Positions 1-13,152 of a stretch of DNA of 64,000 bases are shown in pieces. A program made the position numbers and the translations under genes. Below the pieces are notes generated by a model that was not told the origin of the DNA, did not search any database, and worked only from the letters and a program-made list of their open reading frames with translations. The DNA comes from Toxonevra muliebris (lineage: Eukaryota > Arthropoda > Insecta > Diptera > Pallopteridae). Numbering within the stretch: the first letter of the stretch is position 1; each line of letters opens with the position of its first letter. The DNA lies in assembly GCA_963691655.1 (NCBI GenBank), contig OY829326.1, positions 15,488,878 to 15,552,877 on the forward strand. Direction: 5' to 3'.

Positions 1-119
1 ACTTGCCAAAATCGAAATTGTTTCGATTTCGATATATCCTAATTGTAACTTGAATTTACCCAACAAGAATTTAGAGGATAATCAGTTAATATACTAATAA
101 AGAGAAGAATCGTGTAAAG

Positions 120-1104
120 CAGGGGTGATCAGCCAGAAGGTCTATTGGCTCTTTTGGCTCATTTTCAAATTGTGTTTGTTGTAATGGCTCATTTGGCTCT
201 TTTAAAATACATGTGTTTGTTGTATTTTAATATTCTACAACAAGCACAAGCACACATGAATTTTTTTTTTCCTCGATCCCATTTGTTTGTTGTTGCCTCG
301 TTACCGAAATCATCTCATTGCTGTGAATATTTGTTGTTGCGGTTGCGCGCTAAGAATATTTGTTTTTGTTTTCCCTTTTTGTGTTTTTGCTGCAAAAATC
401 AATTTGTTGCTTTCATTTAGCATCGCGCACATGCCTCATTGCCGAAATTATTTTATTGCTATGAATATTTGTTGTTGAGGTCGCGCCCAAAAAATATTTG
501 TTTTTGTTTTTCGCTTGATCATATTTGGTTGCGTTGTTGATGTCTCATGCCAGTAGCTCAATGGGCTCTTTTGGCTCTTTACAACAAACACAAAAACTGT
601 TGTTGTTATTTTCATTTGTCAGCGCCCGATCAGGGATTGTTGTTTGTGTGTTTTATTTTGCTTGATCAAATTTCTTTAATTATTTTCCCACTAGTGTGGC
701 CAACATTTGTTTTTCAAAATCCGCAAAAATGAAGATTAAAACGCGTATTTTCTTAAAAAAAAGCGTTAAATTTTTTTTTTATAAAAGTGCGAAAAAACTC
801 AATGTATTCAAACTTTTTCACTAACACAAGCGCACATCTGATACTTCTAGTCAATGAAAATTGCTTCGATTTTTCGAAGATATTTTAAATTGAAAAAACG
901 CGCTGAGCGCTAAATCACATTTCTTCCGCGTTTTAATTTTCAAAAAGCACTAAAATCAGCGGGAAAAACGCTGAGTTGGCCACACTGTGTCCCACCTCCA
1001 AAATCATTTAATTTCCTTCTCATTGTGTCACAGGTGAAGATGTTGTGATCGTTGTTGTTGTTGTTGTTGCTTGGCTCCCAAAATATTTTTGGTGGTCACC
1101 CCTG
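120..1104. mobile_element. Non-autonomous hAT-type element with 8-bp target duplication
   Basis: The ends form an imperfect terminal inverted repeat: CAGGGGTGATCAGCC on the left, and CAGGGGTGACCACCA as the reverse complement of the right end. The element is flanked by a perfect 8-bp duplication, gtgtaaag, at 112-119 and 1105-1112. An 8-bp duplication with a CAG-starting end is typical of hAT transposons. No transposase is present. The interior carries diverged direct repeats of about 85-90 bp (about 285-378 and 430-518) plus recurring 'ggctcttttggctc' motifs. A second element is nested at 692-987, so the outer element was originally about 690 bp. Confidence 0.85.
692..987. mobile_element. Nested hAT-type MITE
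   Basis: The ends are TAGTGTGGCCAAC on the left and CAGTGTGGCCAAC as the reverse complement of the right. They are flanked by tttcccac (684-691) and tgtcccac (988-995), which match at 7 of 8 positions. The element is 296 bp, has no coding capacity, and sits inside the 120-1104 hAT element. The first base of the left end has probably mutated from C to T. Confidence 0.7.
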
Positions 1105-1112
1105 GTGTAAAG

Positions 1113-3590
1113 TATAAAAAGTTTCAAATTTATGTAATTTTCGTCTTATTTTTAAGCGTAGAATACTCGTAGGCACAATAATCGCTCACGTCAGACTAGT
1201 TAGTTCATGCAGTTAGTGTATAAAAACTCAATGTGCCTTCTATTTATATGTTCTTTTAAAAGACCACAGACAAGTTTTCCCACACAAAAGTCGAGCTTGA
1301 AAGGTTTTTTCAAACGATACAGCTTAGGAAAGGTTATCGCTAGAGCCGAAATATATTAGGAATCATAATAATTAGAGGGATATAACAACAACTTTTTTGG
1401 TGATGCAGTATAATGTAGCTACATATGAATATTGGTACATCAAAACGCATGCTATAGAAAATCGGTATCTAAATGCCATAGAGCCCAGCGTGTTTGAGTT
1501 ATCAAAAAATAACATATATATATTTAGGTACAATTGGACTCAATGGGTACAATTTGCACATAATTTATACTCTTCCAAAATATTTCAAATATCAGCAATG
1601 ATAAAGGATATTAATTAATTTAGAATGATGTCACATCTTTATGTAAAAAGCTTATGGTTACTATATCATTGAATCTCATCTATTTGGCATCATTATTTGC
1701 ATATTTAAAAAGGGAAAAATAAGATTTAAGGTTATAAAATTGCAAGTTCGTGTAGGCTATGTATTAAAGTCTTTTTTTTTATAGAGTGTAAAATAACAAA
1801 AACAACATTGTAAATAACATTCAAAAAAGAAAACATCAGCTTCAGCTTAACAGCAGCATTGCCGCAATATAAACAAAATGCACTTTATTTTTGTATCCGT
1901 TGTTTTTCTGGATTTTTGTATTTTTTTTTTCAAATTGGGTGTTATGTAAATACCAATGGTTATGACTTTTTTCTAAAAAAGGGGACCAAAAGTTAAAGGG
2001 AAAACTTAAAGCATATAGCGCAGGGCGTTTATGTTAGAAACCATTCAACCACAAACATATGAACCAGTGCATCTTCTTGTTCTTCTTTTGAACTATAAAA
2101 AATTTGATGGTTAAATCAGCAGAATTCGGTGTTAAAAATATTTGAGCTAATGTTTTGATACACACACATATATGTCCAAATGTACATATACACGTTTATA
2201 CATATATACATACCCAGCAGCAAGAATTGACATACTTTGCTCCGCATTTGTACCACATTAGTTCTACCAGTTTGAGCTTGCCATTATTAATTGGTCTAAA
2301 TATAATTCAGTATCGTTTTTCTTGCTATACGAATGTCTACGAGTGGTAAGTGGTACAAAAAGCAAACCTATGGATAATTCTCTATAAAAAATATAGACAT
2401 CAAAGATGCACATCAGCATCACTATTGATGCGCATATGTTAGTCGCTGGTTTTATTTGTATGTTTGCTTGCATTTTTGTGTGAGCATATATTTTCACTAA
2501 CAGGATATACTACGTACTATGTAGTTGTAACGAAGTATCATGATCCAAGAACTACACAATCATATTTATGTTCGGAATTTGGGTCAATTTGCGTGATTGA
2601 ATTGAACGAATGAAAAAGCAAACAACATTGGCCAAAAAAGAAAAAAAAATCTCAAAATGAAAATACTGAAAAATAAAGATAATACTGCAAGGGATAGAAG
2701 GCAAAAAAAAGCAGCGCAGGCAGATATGTAGTAATGACTGGGGGCGACAATGTTTTTCCAACTGCAATTGCTACTGCAACTGCTGTTGCTGCTACTGCAG
2801 CTGCTATTGGTACTTGCTGCAAAAGCAATCGAAAGGAAAAGGACATTTTTCTGAGGTCATTGTACCTACTACGGAATGTTGAGCTTCTCGATTTTTTTTG
2901 TACTGTTCTACATTTATGTGTTATGACAGTGGTATTGTGTGAATAGCGTTTTTTTTTTTTGCTGCTGTCAGCGCGAACATTGCTGACTTGAATAATATGA
3001 AAGAAAAAAAATAAAGAGACAAAGTACATGGAATATTAGAAATATTCTGCTTTATAACCTACAAGTGGATGAAAATACTTATCTGTATATGATTATACTT
3101 AATAAAAGAGCTGTCAGAATATACAATCGCATAACTTTTTCTTCTACTTAAGTGGCTTTTCTAACAATCCTATTTGAAAACTAATTCATAAGCTTATGTT
3201 GAAGAAATTCAATATGGCATTACGAAATGGGTCACGAAAATAATTAGTTTGGAAAGGATTAGGCTTGAAAGTGAATAAATCTGGAATGAATAAGTCTGGA
3301 AGTGAATGAATTTGCCATTCACTGTCATTGCAGAAGTTGATGAAGCAGAAAGTCAATGGGTTTAGCAATAAAACTGGTTGGGATTTGCAAGATTATGAGT
3401 ATTAAATTTAATAAATCTGAAGTGAATTAGCCTGAAAGTTTCCATGCTTAAGAGAACCAACCACTTAACCTAACCTAACATTGCTGAAAGTGAATTATAA
3501 TTAGTTTGGCATACAGACATGTTATCACAATCGAAATTACTTAATTATGGAAAAACATGATTGATTGATAAAAAAAAAATCGGAATTCAT
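1113..3590. other. Non-coding AT-rich stretch
   Basis: No gene is recognised here. The stretch holds AT microsatellites, including tatata runs around 2160-2215, and a CAG/CTG-type triplet-rich patch at about 2762-2820. Short open frames in this patch are composed of low-complexity residues. Confidence 0.5.
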
Positions 3591-4050
3591 TAATATTGGC
3601 TTAAAAATCATAAACTGATTTAAGAACCTAAAAAAAACTAATGGGCGTAGTTTTATGAAGTGAGAAAGTTTGAACCTTAAAATTATTTGTTCTTGAATGA
3701 GCTTTTTATCAATTTGTTTTAAGTGCTTAAATATTTTATATAAAAAATATAAATTCTCAGCCATCCATAGCTAGTTTTTATATATTATTTAATTTTTTTT
3801 TTATTTTTTTCACTTTTATCTCAAATACAATCAAAATAATTAATTTTCCAATTTTTCACAAATTTTTTACTTTGACTGTTGTTAACTTCTGTAATACGCA
3901 TCATAGCTCATAACTGATGCATTTTTTTGAAAGCTTGGGAAATTCCCTAAACGATATGATAAAATGTAGCAACAGAAAACTGTTATGGTGGTGATTCCAT
4001 CCCATTTGGTGAAGGCCGTCTAGAGGCGGGCTTGGGAACTAGAGGGTTAA
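3590..4050. repeat. Diverged piggyBac-like MITE copy, right end only
   Basis: This segment resembles the MITE at 37492-37779 in order and spacing. Shared blocks are 'aatgggcgtagttttatgaag' near 3640, 'agctttttatcaa' near 3700 and 'catagctagttttt' near 3765. The right end 'cttgggaactagagggttaa' (4031-4050) carries the TTAA. I could not find a left terminus, and about 250 bp around 3780-4020 has no counterpart in the other copy. Confidence 0.4.
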
Positions 4051-7000
4051 CATCAAGGTCATACATATAAGCGCCTGGAGTATATGAAGTTTTTCTATTA
4101 CCTGAGTAACGTCATTTCTGTAACAAACAGATCGAGCGCAGACATACTTACATAATCGCATAAATAGAACGAAATCACAGCTCATCAAACTAAAAGTCTT
4201 CAACTCAAATATCAAATCAGCAACAAAATATGAAACGCATTTTCAAGATTTTTCAATCGGGGCCTAAGCAGAATATTGCGAATATTTTGGCCTGGCTCAA
4301 TCTCAAGTTATGATTTATATATATTTAGAATACAACATTACAAATTGAGATTTGAGATATAAAGAAAAAGTGAGGTTCAATCACCCACGTTTTGCGTAGG
4401 CATCGTGAAAACTTTTTCAAGGCTGCTATTGAGTAGAATCCTCAAGACAATCAAAGAAAAGGAAGACCAGCGAAATACCTGGATATGGCTTTACTAAGCC
4501 GGTATGAAGTTAAAAGATTGACACAAGATATATCCGAATTACTTGTAGCCTTTTGTTACTCCTTGGAACCTTAGAAAACAATTTTCTGAATGCTAATGAC
4601 GCTTTTCAAAGTTAAAACTTTGATTTTCACAGCTATAGTCCGATCTCCGAAACGTAAAACAAAATAATTTTCCGCTTCGCTATCAACTTCAATTCGATAA
4701 TGCCTACCTCAAAAGTTAACCAAACCTCCCAAAAAAATGTACCTGCTTACTACTGACATCAGATGCTAACTTTCCCAGGTGGTCCTGAGAAAAAATTCTT
4801 CTAGCATTATATGAACAAAATTGGCAACATGAATGATAATATAATGAAGAAGACGATGAGTCTGGCACCGTTCACAAGCTGGACTTTTTTAAATTAAATA
4901 TTATTAGCTTTTGATTTTCAAACTTTAGTTACATTAAAGTCACTAATTAAATTGGAAATAAGACAACATCTTCGATATACAGGAACCACAAATATGTATA
5001 AGATTCGTTAAGATATGAAGCTACTACTTAACCCTTTACCGTCCAAACCGCCTACAGACGAGCAATAGCAAAAATCAAATAAATTGCTGGTTAAACACCA
5101 TTATGTATCAACCGATACACAAAATTTTTAAAAAATATTTCATTGCTTTTTATCTTCTTTCATTTTGAAGGTATTATCAGTTGAATTCAAAATTTCGTGA
5201 CTTCAAAATTTCGTGTGAAGTGAACAAAATAAAGAAAAAGTGATGAGAGCTTAGTATCAAAAGCAATGATGCCTGCTCCAAAGTAGATACGAGTACTTAA
5301 TCCAAAGAGGAAATGTTTATTTACCATATGAAAAATATAAGACAAAGGGTCAACGCACGGTCGTAGATCGCTTAAAAAATTGTGAATATAAAAATTTTAT
5401 TGGTGAAAAATTGTTGGAATTTTTTGCAAAAAACTTAAAAATACAATCCAAAAAATTTACCTTTAATTCAGTTTGAATTTTTTTTTTTTTTTTTTTTTTT
5501 TTGAGATATTTCTCCCGAATCTGCCATACCTTCAAATATATGCCAAAATATTCAGAAATTCTCGCATAACCACAATTCTATCTTTTTCATAAGGAAAACC
5601 CTGAATTCAAATATCTCAATTAAAAAAATCCCATTGTGCGATGACTAAGTATACTTTCTTCTTTTTTTAGTCGTATTTACACGGAGCCGTCGTTGGTATC
5701 AAATTGATAAAATTTTCAAAATAAAAGTTGTTTCACATGTTTGATAGTTCACATGAATAACTAAATAATATGTATAACAAAAAAAGTAACAAAATTGTTT
5801 TCATTGAATAAAATGATAGAAAAGTTAATAATTCATTGAACGTAATCAGAAATAATAATATTTAAAATTATTCAACTCTGTATTAGTTGTGGCATTATAT
5901 TGTCTGAAATTGATGCAGAAACGACTGAATCGATTTTCAAAATGAATGACAGGTGTGTGTTAGAAAGATCAACATGGCTCAAATTCGAAATACAGAATGC
6001 TCAAGAACGATGTGCGGAAGCCTGTTGCTTCCGTTCTCGGTTTAGATACAAATAAAAAAATTTTGAAATTAAATTTTTGTACGCAGTATCACCTCATGAC
6101 ACAAAAAAAAAATTGGAATGAAAAAGTTGTTTTCTTGTAATATCCATTCATAGGCAAATTCAAAATCCACAGCAGGTCGTTGTGCCATATTAATTTTTCA
6201 TTCAAATAATACTTCTCCTATATCTTAAAGAAATTAAAGCAAAATAAATATGGAAAATGAATCTACTTAAGCAATTTCTTTTCATGAAATAAAGACATGC
6301 ATTTCGTTGTCTCATTTTTAAGTCCGTTACTAACAATAGTCATCTTACTTACATATACTGGTACATGCTGCTGGGTTCCACTATTTCTGCCAACAATTGG
6401 CTACATTGTAATTACTAAAAATACCACTAAAGTGTTTTAAAATCCCACACGTATTTAATGTAGGAACTTAACTAATTGCATATTTTCTCTATTTTCTACT
6501 TTTTGTTGGGTGCATTTTGCATTTTATCATTTTACTTTGAAATCATTTGTTTGCGTTCATGCCATTCCATAGTGTTCGGGAAGCGCTACAAACTCATGAT
6601 GAAGGCGGCAACAGACATTGAATTTTACATCAACGGCAGAGGCACCAACCAGTAGTCGATTGTTGCAACACTAGCACTATCATTTGCAACAGAATCGCCA
6701 ATGCAAGTTCTATTATAAATGAAAATTCATGATGCCTTCACCCATTCTGAAAGTAAAAATTTACTGCACAACTTTTCATAATATTTCCACAACATTTTCT
6801 CACTTTACCTCTTTTCCCTTCCACTTTATTGCTGTGTTGCATGCTATTTTGACTGCCATTTATATTTTTGAAATTTTCAATTTTTCACATTATTGTTTTG
6901 TTTGGTCTTTTGTATTTTTAGGTTTTGTTACGACAAGGAGCATAGTCGAGCTGAGCGGAGCTGCGAGCATTGAGTGAGTTATGATGCTGTGGTCAAATGT

Positions 7001-7600
7001 AAATTGTTGCTGGTATTTATTAATACATTTTACTGATCATTTCCATCAATTTTGTTGCCATTATTTATATGAAAATGAGTGATACAATGGTTAAGATTAC
7101 AATTATTTTAAGCTATATGTTAGAGTTCTCATTTAAATTATAGGGTCAAGTTGTCAAATGGTACCCTAATTTTAATCTCAATTATTATAATATTATAATA
7201 TAAAACTTCATTAATTATGTATGTTGAAAACACTATGCACAGATACATAGCATATGCAAACTACGAAATCTTAATTAAAATAGACTGGAATGCTATGGCA
7301 AGTAAATATTTTCCTGGAGTAGTTAGCAGTGGTTAATAAACCAATGGAATACCAATATTCTTTTAGAATCGAAGTAGAAGCAATCGAACTTTTGCAGACT
7401 ACTTCGACAGCATTTTTTCCCCTTCTACTCCTCTTGGGAGCTTAAGGCTTCTACTAAGCATAGTCCCTGGTATTAGTTTCATTAAATATTTTGTTATCCT
7501 TTAGGCAGGTGATTGACCTACCGCCATTGTTGTTTAAAATTTCAAATTATTGTATAAAAAAATTAAATTACTGTTTTTTTGGTTAAATTACTATAGGTTT
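4051..7600. other. Non-coding stretch with no recognised feature
   Basis: This is AT-rich sequence with homopolymer runs, including about 25 T at 5478-5502. A 'ttaaccctttaccgtcc' motif near 5030 resembles a piggyBac-type end, but no partner end was found. I see no gene here. Confidence 0.45.
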
Positions 7601-7620
7601 GAAAAATGAGATAAGATGAG

Positions 7621-7812
7621 ATGATGAGACTACAGTTTTTACCGAAAAAAACAACCGACAAAGCTGGACATGACGTCAAGGTTAATGTTGGCCCATTGGT
7701 TGAAAATGGAAGTTGGTGGATTTTTCCTGAAGAAATTTTGGAAAAGGTAAACGCACTTGCAACTTTATTTGACGGCTACCTCGGTCGATGGTCATACGTG
7801 GACACCTCGTAA
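7621..7812 (+). pseudogene. Unrecognised protein fragment
   Basis: A 63-codon frame ends at TAA, with an AATAAA at about 7851. Its composition is more protein-like than the surrounding low-complexity frames, with segments such as KAGHDVKVNVG, ENGSWWIFPEEI and DGYLGRWSYVD. Upstream the frame is closed by repeated tga-containing 'gatgaga' sequence. It may be the last exon of a lost gene, a retrocopy or a transposon fragment. I do not recognise the family and assign no function. Confidence 0.2.
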
Positions 7813-10800
7813 ATACTATAACACCATTTTTGGAACAGACGACCAAAATACAATAAATGTATATATTAGATTATAAATAAGAAAAACAATATTTTTGGAA
7901 GATTTTTCTTTTGGAAATTATTCTTCTGTTTATAGATATTATTTTTTGAAAATAGTAGAATTTAAAACATTTTTACCGATAAACTTCTAAGCATAGTAAA
8001 ACTTAATATTTCCAAATTACTGTATTTTTTCACTAACTACTGTCCATAGCCTAGGCTAAAATAATAATTTTGTTTTCTGCCTAAATGTAGGCAACGAAGA
8101 CTATTTCAAAATCTAAGCCTTTTTCACAGTGAAGGCTAAAATAACAAGGCGCACGAAAACTTCAGTTAATTTTTTTTTTTGTTTATTAAACAATCGAACA
8201 ATAGCAAACGCCATTGACGGTAATGCCTTCGTCATCTTCCGCCGGCCATAAACCGCACCAAACAGTGCATTTTACTGGATACACTGACACCTTTTGTATT
8301 GCGTTTTGTTACTCATCAGACCAATTTGAATTGCTTGGGTTGAATTGCTCTCTCAGTAGGTCGGTTATGACAACCATAAAATGGTTGAAGTACGAGAAAA
8401 CGTTTTTCACATAGCACGAATTTTGACAATAAAGTTCAATATTTTGTAAGCGTTATTCGGATGTAAGTCTTTCCTTAAGGAAATGACAATGCTAACTGAA
8501 CATGTTTGGCTTTGACACATGTCACGAATCACAAGGGAAATGTTAAAAATTCTACACTGAAAAAACTATCAGCAATAAAATCGCTGTAATCAATCCGCGA
8601 AAATAGATCTTTAATTCATGCCCAACTCTGAAGCTTTAACTCCATATAAGTTAATAAAAAGATAAAATAATAGCATTCTGCTAAATATCTCCTATCTAAC
8701 TAGTTAAGTGTTGTTGCTGCTACTTTGTATATTGCTCAATTAATTTTTAATGTTATTTCAAATAATTATCGTATAAAAACTATAAAGTATTGAACCGACA
8801 ACAACAACAACAACAGAAAAAAAAATCAATTTACCACAAGAGTGGCCCCAAATGTAATTCTCAATTCAATTTAACCGAACCGAACCGAACTGAACTCAAT
8901 TCAACTACAAGTACATAGAAAAGTATTTTATTAAAATTATGCACGAACAAGAAAACTGCAATGTAATTAGCAAAGCAGTGAGTGAAATTGCTAGCAATTG
9001 TTGCAATTGAATATATGCAGCATTATTCCCATGAGCGTCATAATTTTCAATCAACCCAAAGTATCACATACAGAGGCTGAAAGTTAAAGCATGGAAGGAA
9101 GCAAAGCAAAGCAAAGAAACAGAGAAACTGTGAGGTAGACCAGCATTTTTTGAGAGAAATATATATGTACCATGCATTTAGTTCATATGAATGAAGAGCA
9201 TACATATATACGAACATATTAACACAACCAGCCCCTTTTTCGCCCACCCATATATCGAAGAAGAAAATAAACGAGTCACAGAAGAATGATGCTTCTTCTA
9301 CTTTGGTTGTTTTTGTTGTGTTGCTAGTACTAGTTGCCGGTTGCTACTGCTGCTGCTACTTTTGATACCGCCACGTTACGTTGAATGTGTTGCCAAAAGG
9401 TATACGAGTGATGATTAATGAAATGTTGTTTGCTTTTTCTTCTTCTTCTATTTGTTGTTGTTTTTGTATTTTGTGTTGATTAATTTTACTGCATGAAATA
9501 ATTAATATCAAATTTTTATGCTAAAAGCAGATAGAAACGTTTGAAATTGCATCATTTGTCAATGTGTGTATCTGTGTGTGTGTGTGTGAAGGAGAGCTAA
9601 TGAAGTAGCCGATGCAAGACTTGGTAAAATTATGACAAATATGAAAGAAATTTTGTGCTAATATTATGCCAGCCTTATCGACCAACTCATTAGAGTTAAG
9701 TTTAGCAAACACTTAAGTGTATTTTGGTATCAAGCTAAGCCAAGTCTCTTGTTGGTAATTTGTAATCTAGCAGTAACCACAAAATTACAATAATAATAAA
9801 TTTGTTACTTCTAACATTTCAATACACACAGATACATTGTACATATATATGTTTTATATAATATATATTTATTTCTAAGTGAGTGTATGTGTGTGTATAT
9901 ATTGGTAAGGTAAGTTAACATTTATGTATGTATATTAAGTATTGCACTGGTCAGTTCGTGGTCACTTTCGAACAAGTTTTCTTTGTAGTTAGACATGTAT
10001 ATATATATGCATTTATGTATTCGTATACATTTCTTCCTTTTATAAAATTATTTTCTTGTGATTTTAGCATAGTAATAACACATATACATATGCTTTTAAA
10101 TATACACTTAGATTAATTTAGTATCATGTGTTCTTACATACACAGACAATGAATGTACCATTCATATGTGTATACGTAGGTACTTTATAAGTTGAATATA
10201 TTATTGTATATATATTTGAGTTTATTTTGAAAATTTTCCATTTGTAAAATTTCAATATTGCCAAAAGTGTCAAAAAGTAAACATTAATATTGTCCGCACA
10301 AACTAATATAATTAAAATTATTACGAGCATAAATTAAAGTAATCACGAATGTAGCTAAAAATTAAATTCAAACCGACTTAATAAAACTGTAGTTTATTTA
10401 TCATTTGATAATTAAAAGGCTAAGAACTTATAATTATTTCCGATTTGGATTAAAATAACCATTTCCCACTGTTTACCTTGTGACAAAACAAATGTCGTGG
10501 AAATTGGTATGGAAAACAAAATTAACAGCAATCGTGGCACAGTGATTTGTAGACAAAAGTCGAGAAATTCATAGAGCCAATACCTAAGAAATTTGAAACA
10601 AATTTGCAAATGATACTTCAACTAAGTAGAAGTCTTTTTCGATAAAATAATTACTACAATTACTCAAAGTCGTGTAACTTAATGCAAAATTTGTTTAACC
10701 TTCAATGTAAGCTTAGCAGTAGTGTATAGTACTGTATATATACTGTTTACATACTTATATATAGGTATATATACGATGTGGGCTCAAGGAAATAGGTTGT

Positions 10801-12670
10801 ATAAACTGTAATCATCGTAAGGGGTTTTTGATACGCAGAGTTTTTGCAAATAATACAGTACTCGTAAGTTTTACGTCAAATCCAGCTGAGTAAACTGCGC
10901 AAGTTGATTAGCTTTTCTCTTCCTCAGAGCAGCGCCTGCCGAAATAAAGAAGGTCTATTGGCAAATTAGCAAAAAAGGTCACGAGATGACCTAAATGTAA
11001 CAGAAGGTTTAAAATCAAATCAATTTTCATTACTGCAGGGTAAATCCGTTTTGATATGCTGATTACAAATCCAATCAAAATATCCATAACACTTCAGGTT
11101 CTGGGAAAAGTGGGGAAAACAGTAAGCTAAAGTTACGATTTCAAACACTTTTATGACATTATACTCTAAAACCGTGACCTTAAAAGATAGGGGCTTTTAA
11201 AAATATATTTTAATTGCATTGTATTAAGTCGCGTTTTCAATTTTCCCCACCAACAAATCTTGATCGATCGATTTTCTAGCAAAAAAAAAATACTTTAAAA
11301 ATACCATTTTTTCGCGAAACAACTAGGTGCAGCCTTAAACAAATGGGCTAATATAAAAGAAACAAAAATAGAAAAATAAGCGAAAAAGCGGAATAAAAAC
11401 ATAAAATATTTATACACCACATAAAAACCTAAGTTTTACAGAGTTGTATATGGGGCAATACATGCCAACAAGTCCGACAATCAACATTCTCACTTGGATA
11501 TTTTTTTATATTCTGGGAGAAAAGCTTGCTTAATTCTTTTGAAATTTTGCTTGTAAAGCTGCTCACGAGATATAAACTTTTGAAAATTCCGATAGTTGAT
11601 AGTTTTTGACATTTTCAAATTCTTATAACTTTTTGAAAAATGGATCAGTTTTTTTTTCTTTATTTGTGTGCTTTACATATATTTTTTGATAATGCAATGC
11701 AAAAAAATATAATAAGCTTTTTTGATAAATTTTTTTCTATTTCAAGATTAAAATCTTGTTTTCCAACATAATCGTATCAATCTATTCTTTTTTTTTAGAA
11801 TCTCAAAAATAGATTCTCCATAAATTTTTCTTTCAACCGTAAGTAAACGGATCCTTCTATTTATTTTTTTTTTTTTTCAATTTTCAAAATTTATCGCTGA
11901 TGTAGCAATTCGCCGCCAAATGAAATGATAAAATTTAAGTAAAACTCTTTCTCTTTTCTTGTCTTTTTGTATTAATTTTTCTTTAGAACTTCAGAGATTA
12001 ACTTGGCAACCCTTTTCTATATTGTCGCAAAGTTTCACTAATAGATGGTGCTGATTTCAGTATGTAGCCAAAAATTAGCGCTTGCGCTATTGTCCACAAT
12101 GTAAATTTTTGTCACTGATTGCATTTACAACTTTTTCTGTTACATTTAAAATTTTAAACCACTACTACAAGTTTGGTAACAAATGAAAAAACTTGAAATT
12201 ACTTCAGAACAAATGAAACAAAGTAAGACATGAACCTTAACTATGGAAAATGCTCAACTAGACCTCAAAATCTCAAAATATAATTATCAAACCTCCAGGT
12301 CAACTACGGTTCATCAGCAGTGATCCTAATTTAATTTATTTTAGGATTAAAAAAAAATCATACTGAAAACCATCTTTGAGGATTAAAGTAAAATGAATAC
12401 TAAATAAAACTTTGACGCAGTTTAAAGGGCTTTGACCGCAAGCCACTTTACAACTTACCCTTGTAGAGGCTCCCAAGTCAGACATATTTTATACCAGCAG
12501 GGGATTACCGTATTTACCTTCCATTGTAATATCGTAGTAGAAAGCCTACAGACAACTGAAATATTAAAGAAGCTCCTTAAAATCAAGCATTTCAACTTGA
12601 TCAAAAAGTTGTGTGGCGCTCCCATCGTTCCGATGTGAGTTCTGTTTTTTATGATTTTTTGTTGATATTC
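7813..12670. other. Non-coding stretch with microsatellites
   Basis: No gene is recognised. There is a (tg)n tract at about 9560-9590 and many (at)n tracts at 9840-10220. A triplet patch (acaacaacaacaac) lies near 8800. The 11.2-12.1 kb part is a run of poly-T and poly-A tracts. Confidence 0.45.
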
Positions 12671-12679
12671 CCTCTAAAT

Positions 12680-13152
12680 CTTAGCGTCATAGCTTGACAT
12701 TTGCAAAAGTTACGTAGCCAAGAGTACATCTATCTCTGTGTGTATTGGCGATTCGCCGAAAGAGACCAGAATTGCGGACAGAAAACTCGTGGATTTTGCA
12801 CCATGATAACGCACCGTCGCACAATGCCATAATTATTCGTAATTTTTGACGAAAAATGCAACAAATACCATCCAACAGCCACCGAATCCCCCTGATTTGA
12901 TTCGAGTTAAAAAACAATTACGGGGAAAGCATTTCAGCAGCCGAGAGGAAGTAATGGAAAAATCGCAGGAAGCACTGATGGACATACCGAAAACCGAATA
13001 TAAAAAATGTTTCGGGGATTGGATCAAGCGCTGGCATAAGTGTGTTGCATTCTATGGGGATTACTTTGAAGGAGACAATATAGATTTAGATGAATAAACA
13101 TGTATTTTTAATTTTCTGAATAAATTCCGGGAACTTTTTGATCAAGGTGGTA
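12680..13152 (+). pseudogene. Mariner transposase relic (C-terminal half)
   Basis: The catalytic-core motif ENSWILHHDNAPSHNA can be read at about 12777-12826, containing the second catalytic Asp. After a frameshift the frame at 12846-13097 continues with TKNATNTIQQPPNPPDL and a typical mariner C-terminus (LRGKHFSSREE, KCFGDWIKRWHKC, YFEGDNIDLDE, stop). The usual PDLxPxDFFLF stretch holding the third Asp is deleted between PPDL and KKQL. Past the stop, 'ccgggaactttttgatcaag' and 'gtggta' look like the 3' terminal repeat and TA. The N-terminal half and the 5' end were not found. The copy is dead. Confidence 0.85.

Noticed and set aside
2652..3029. 125-codon minus-strand frame with an Ala/Val repeat
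   Set aside because: It is produced by a CAG-type triplet tract and poly-A, and a frame overlaps it on the other strand.
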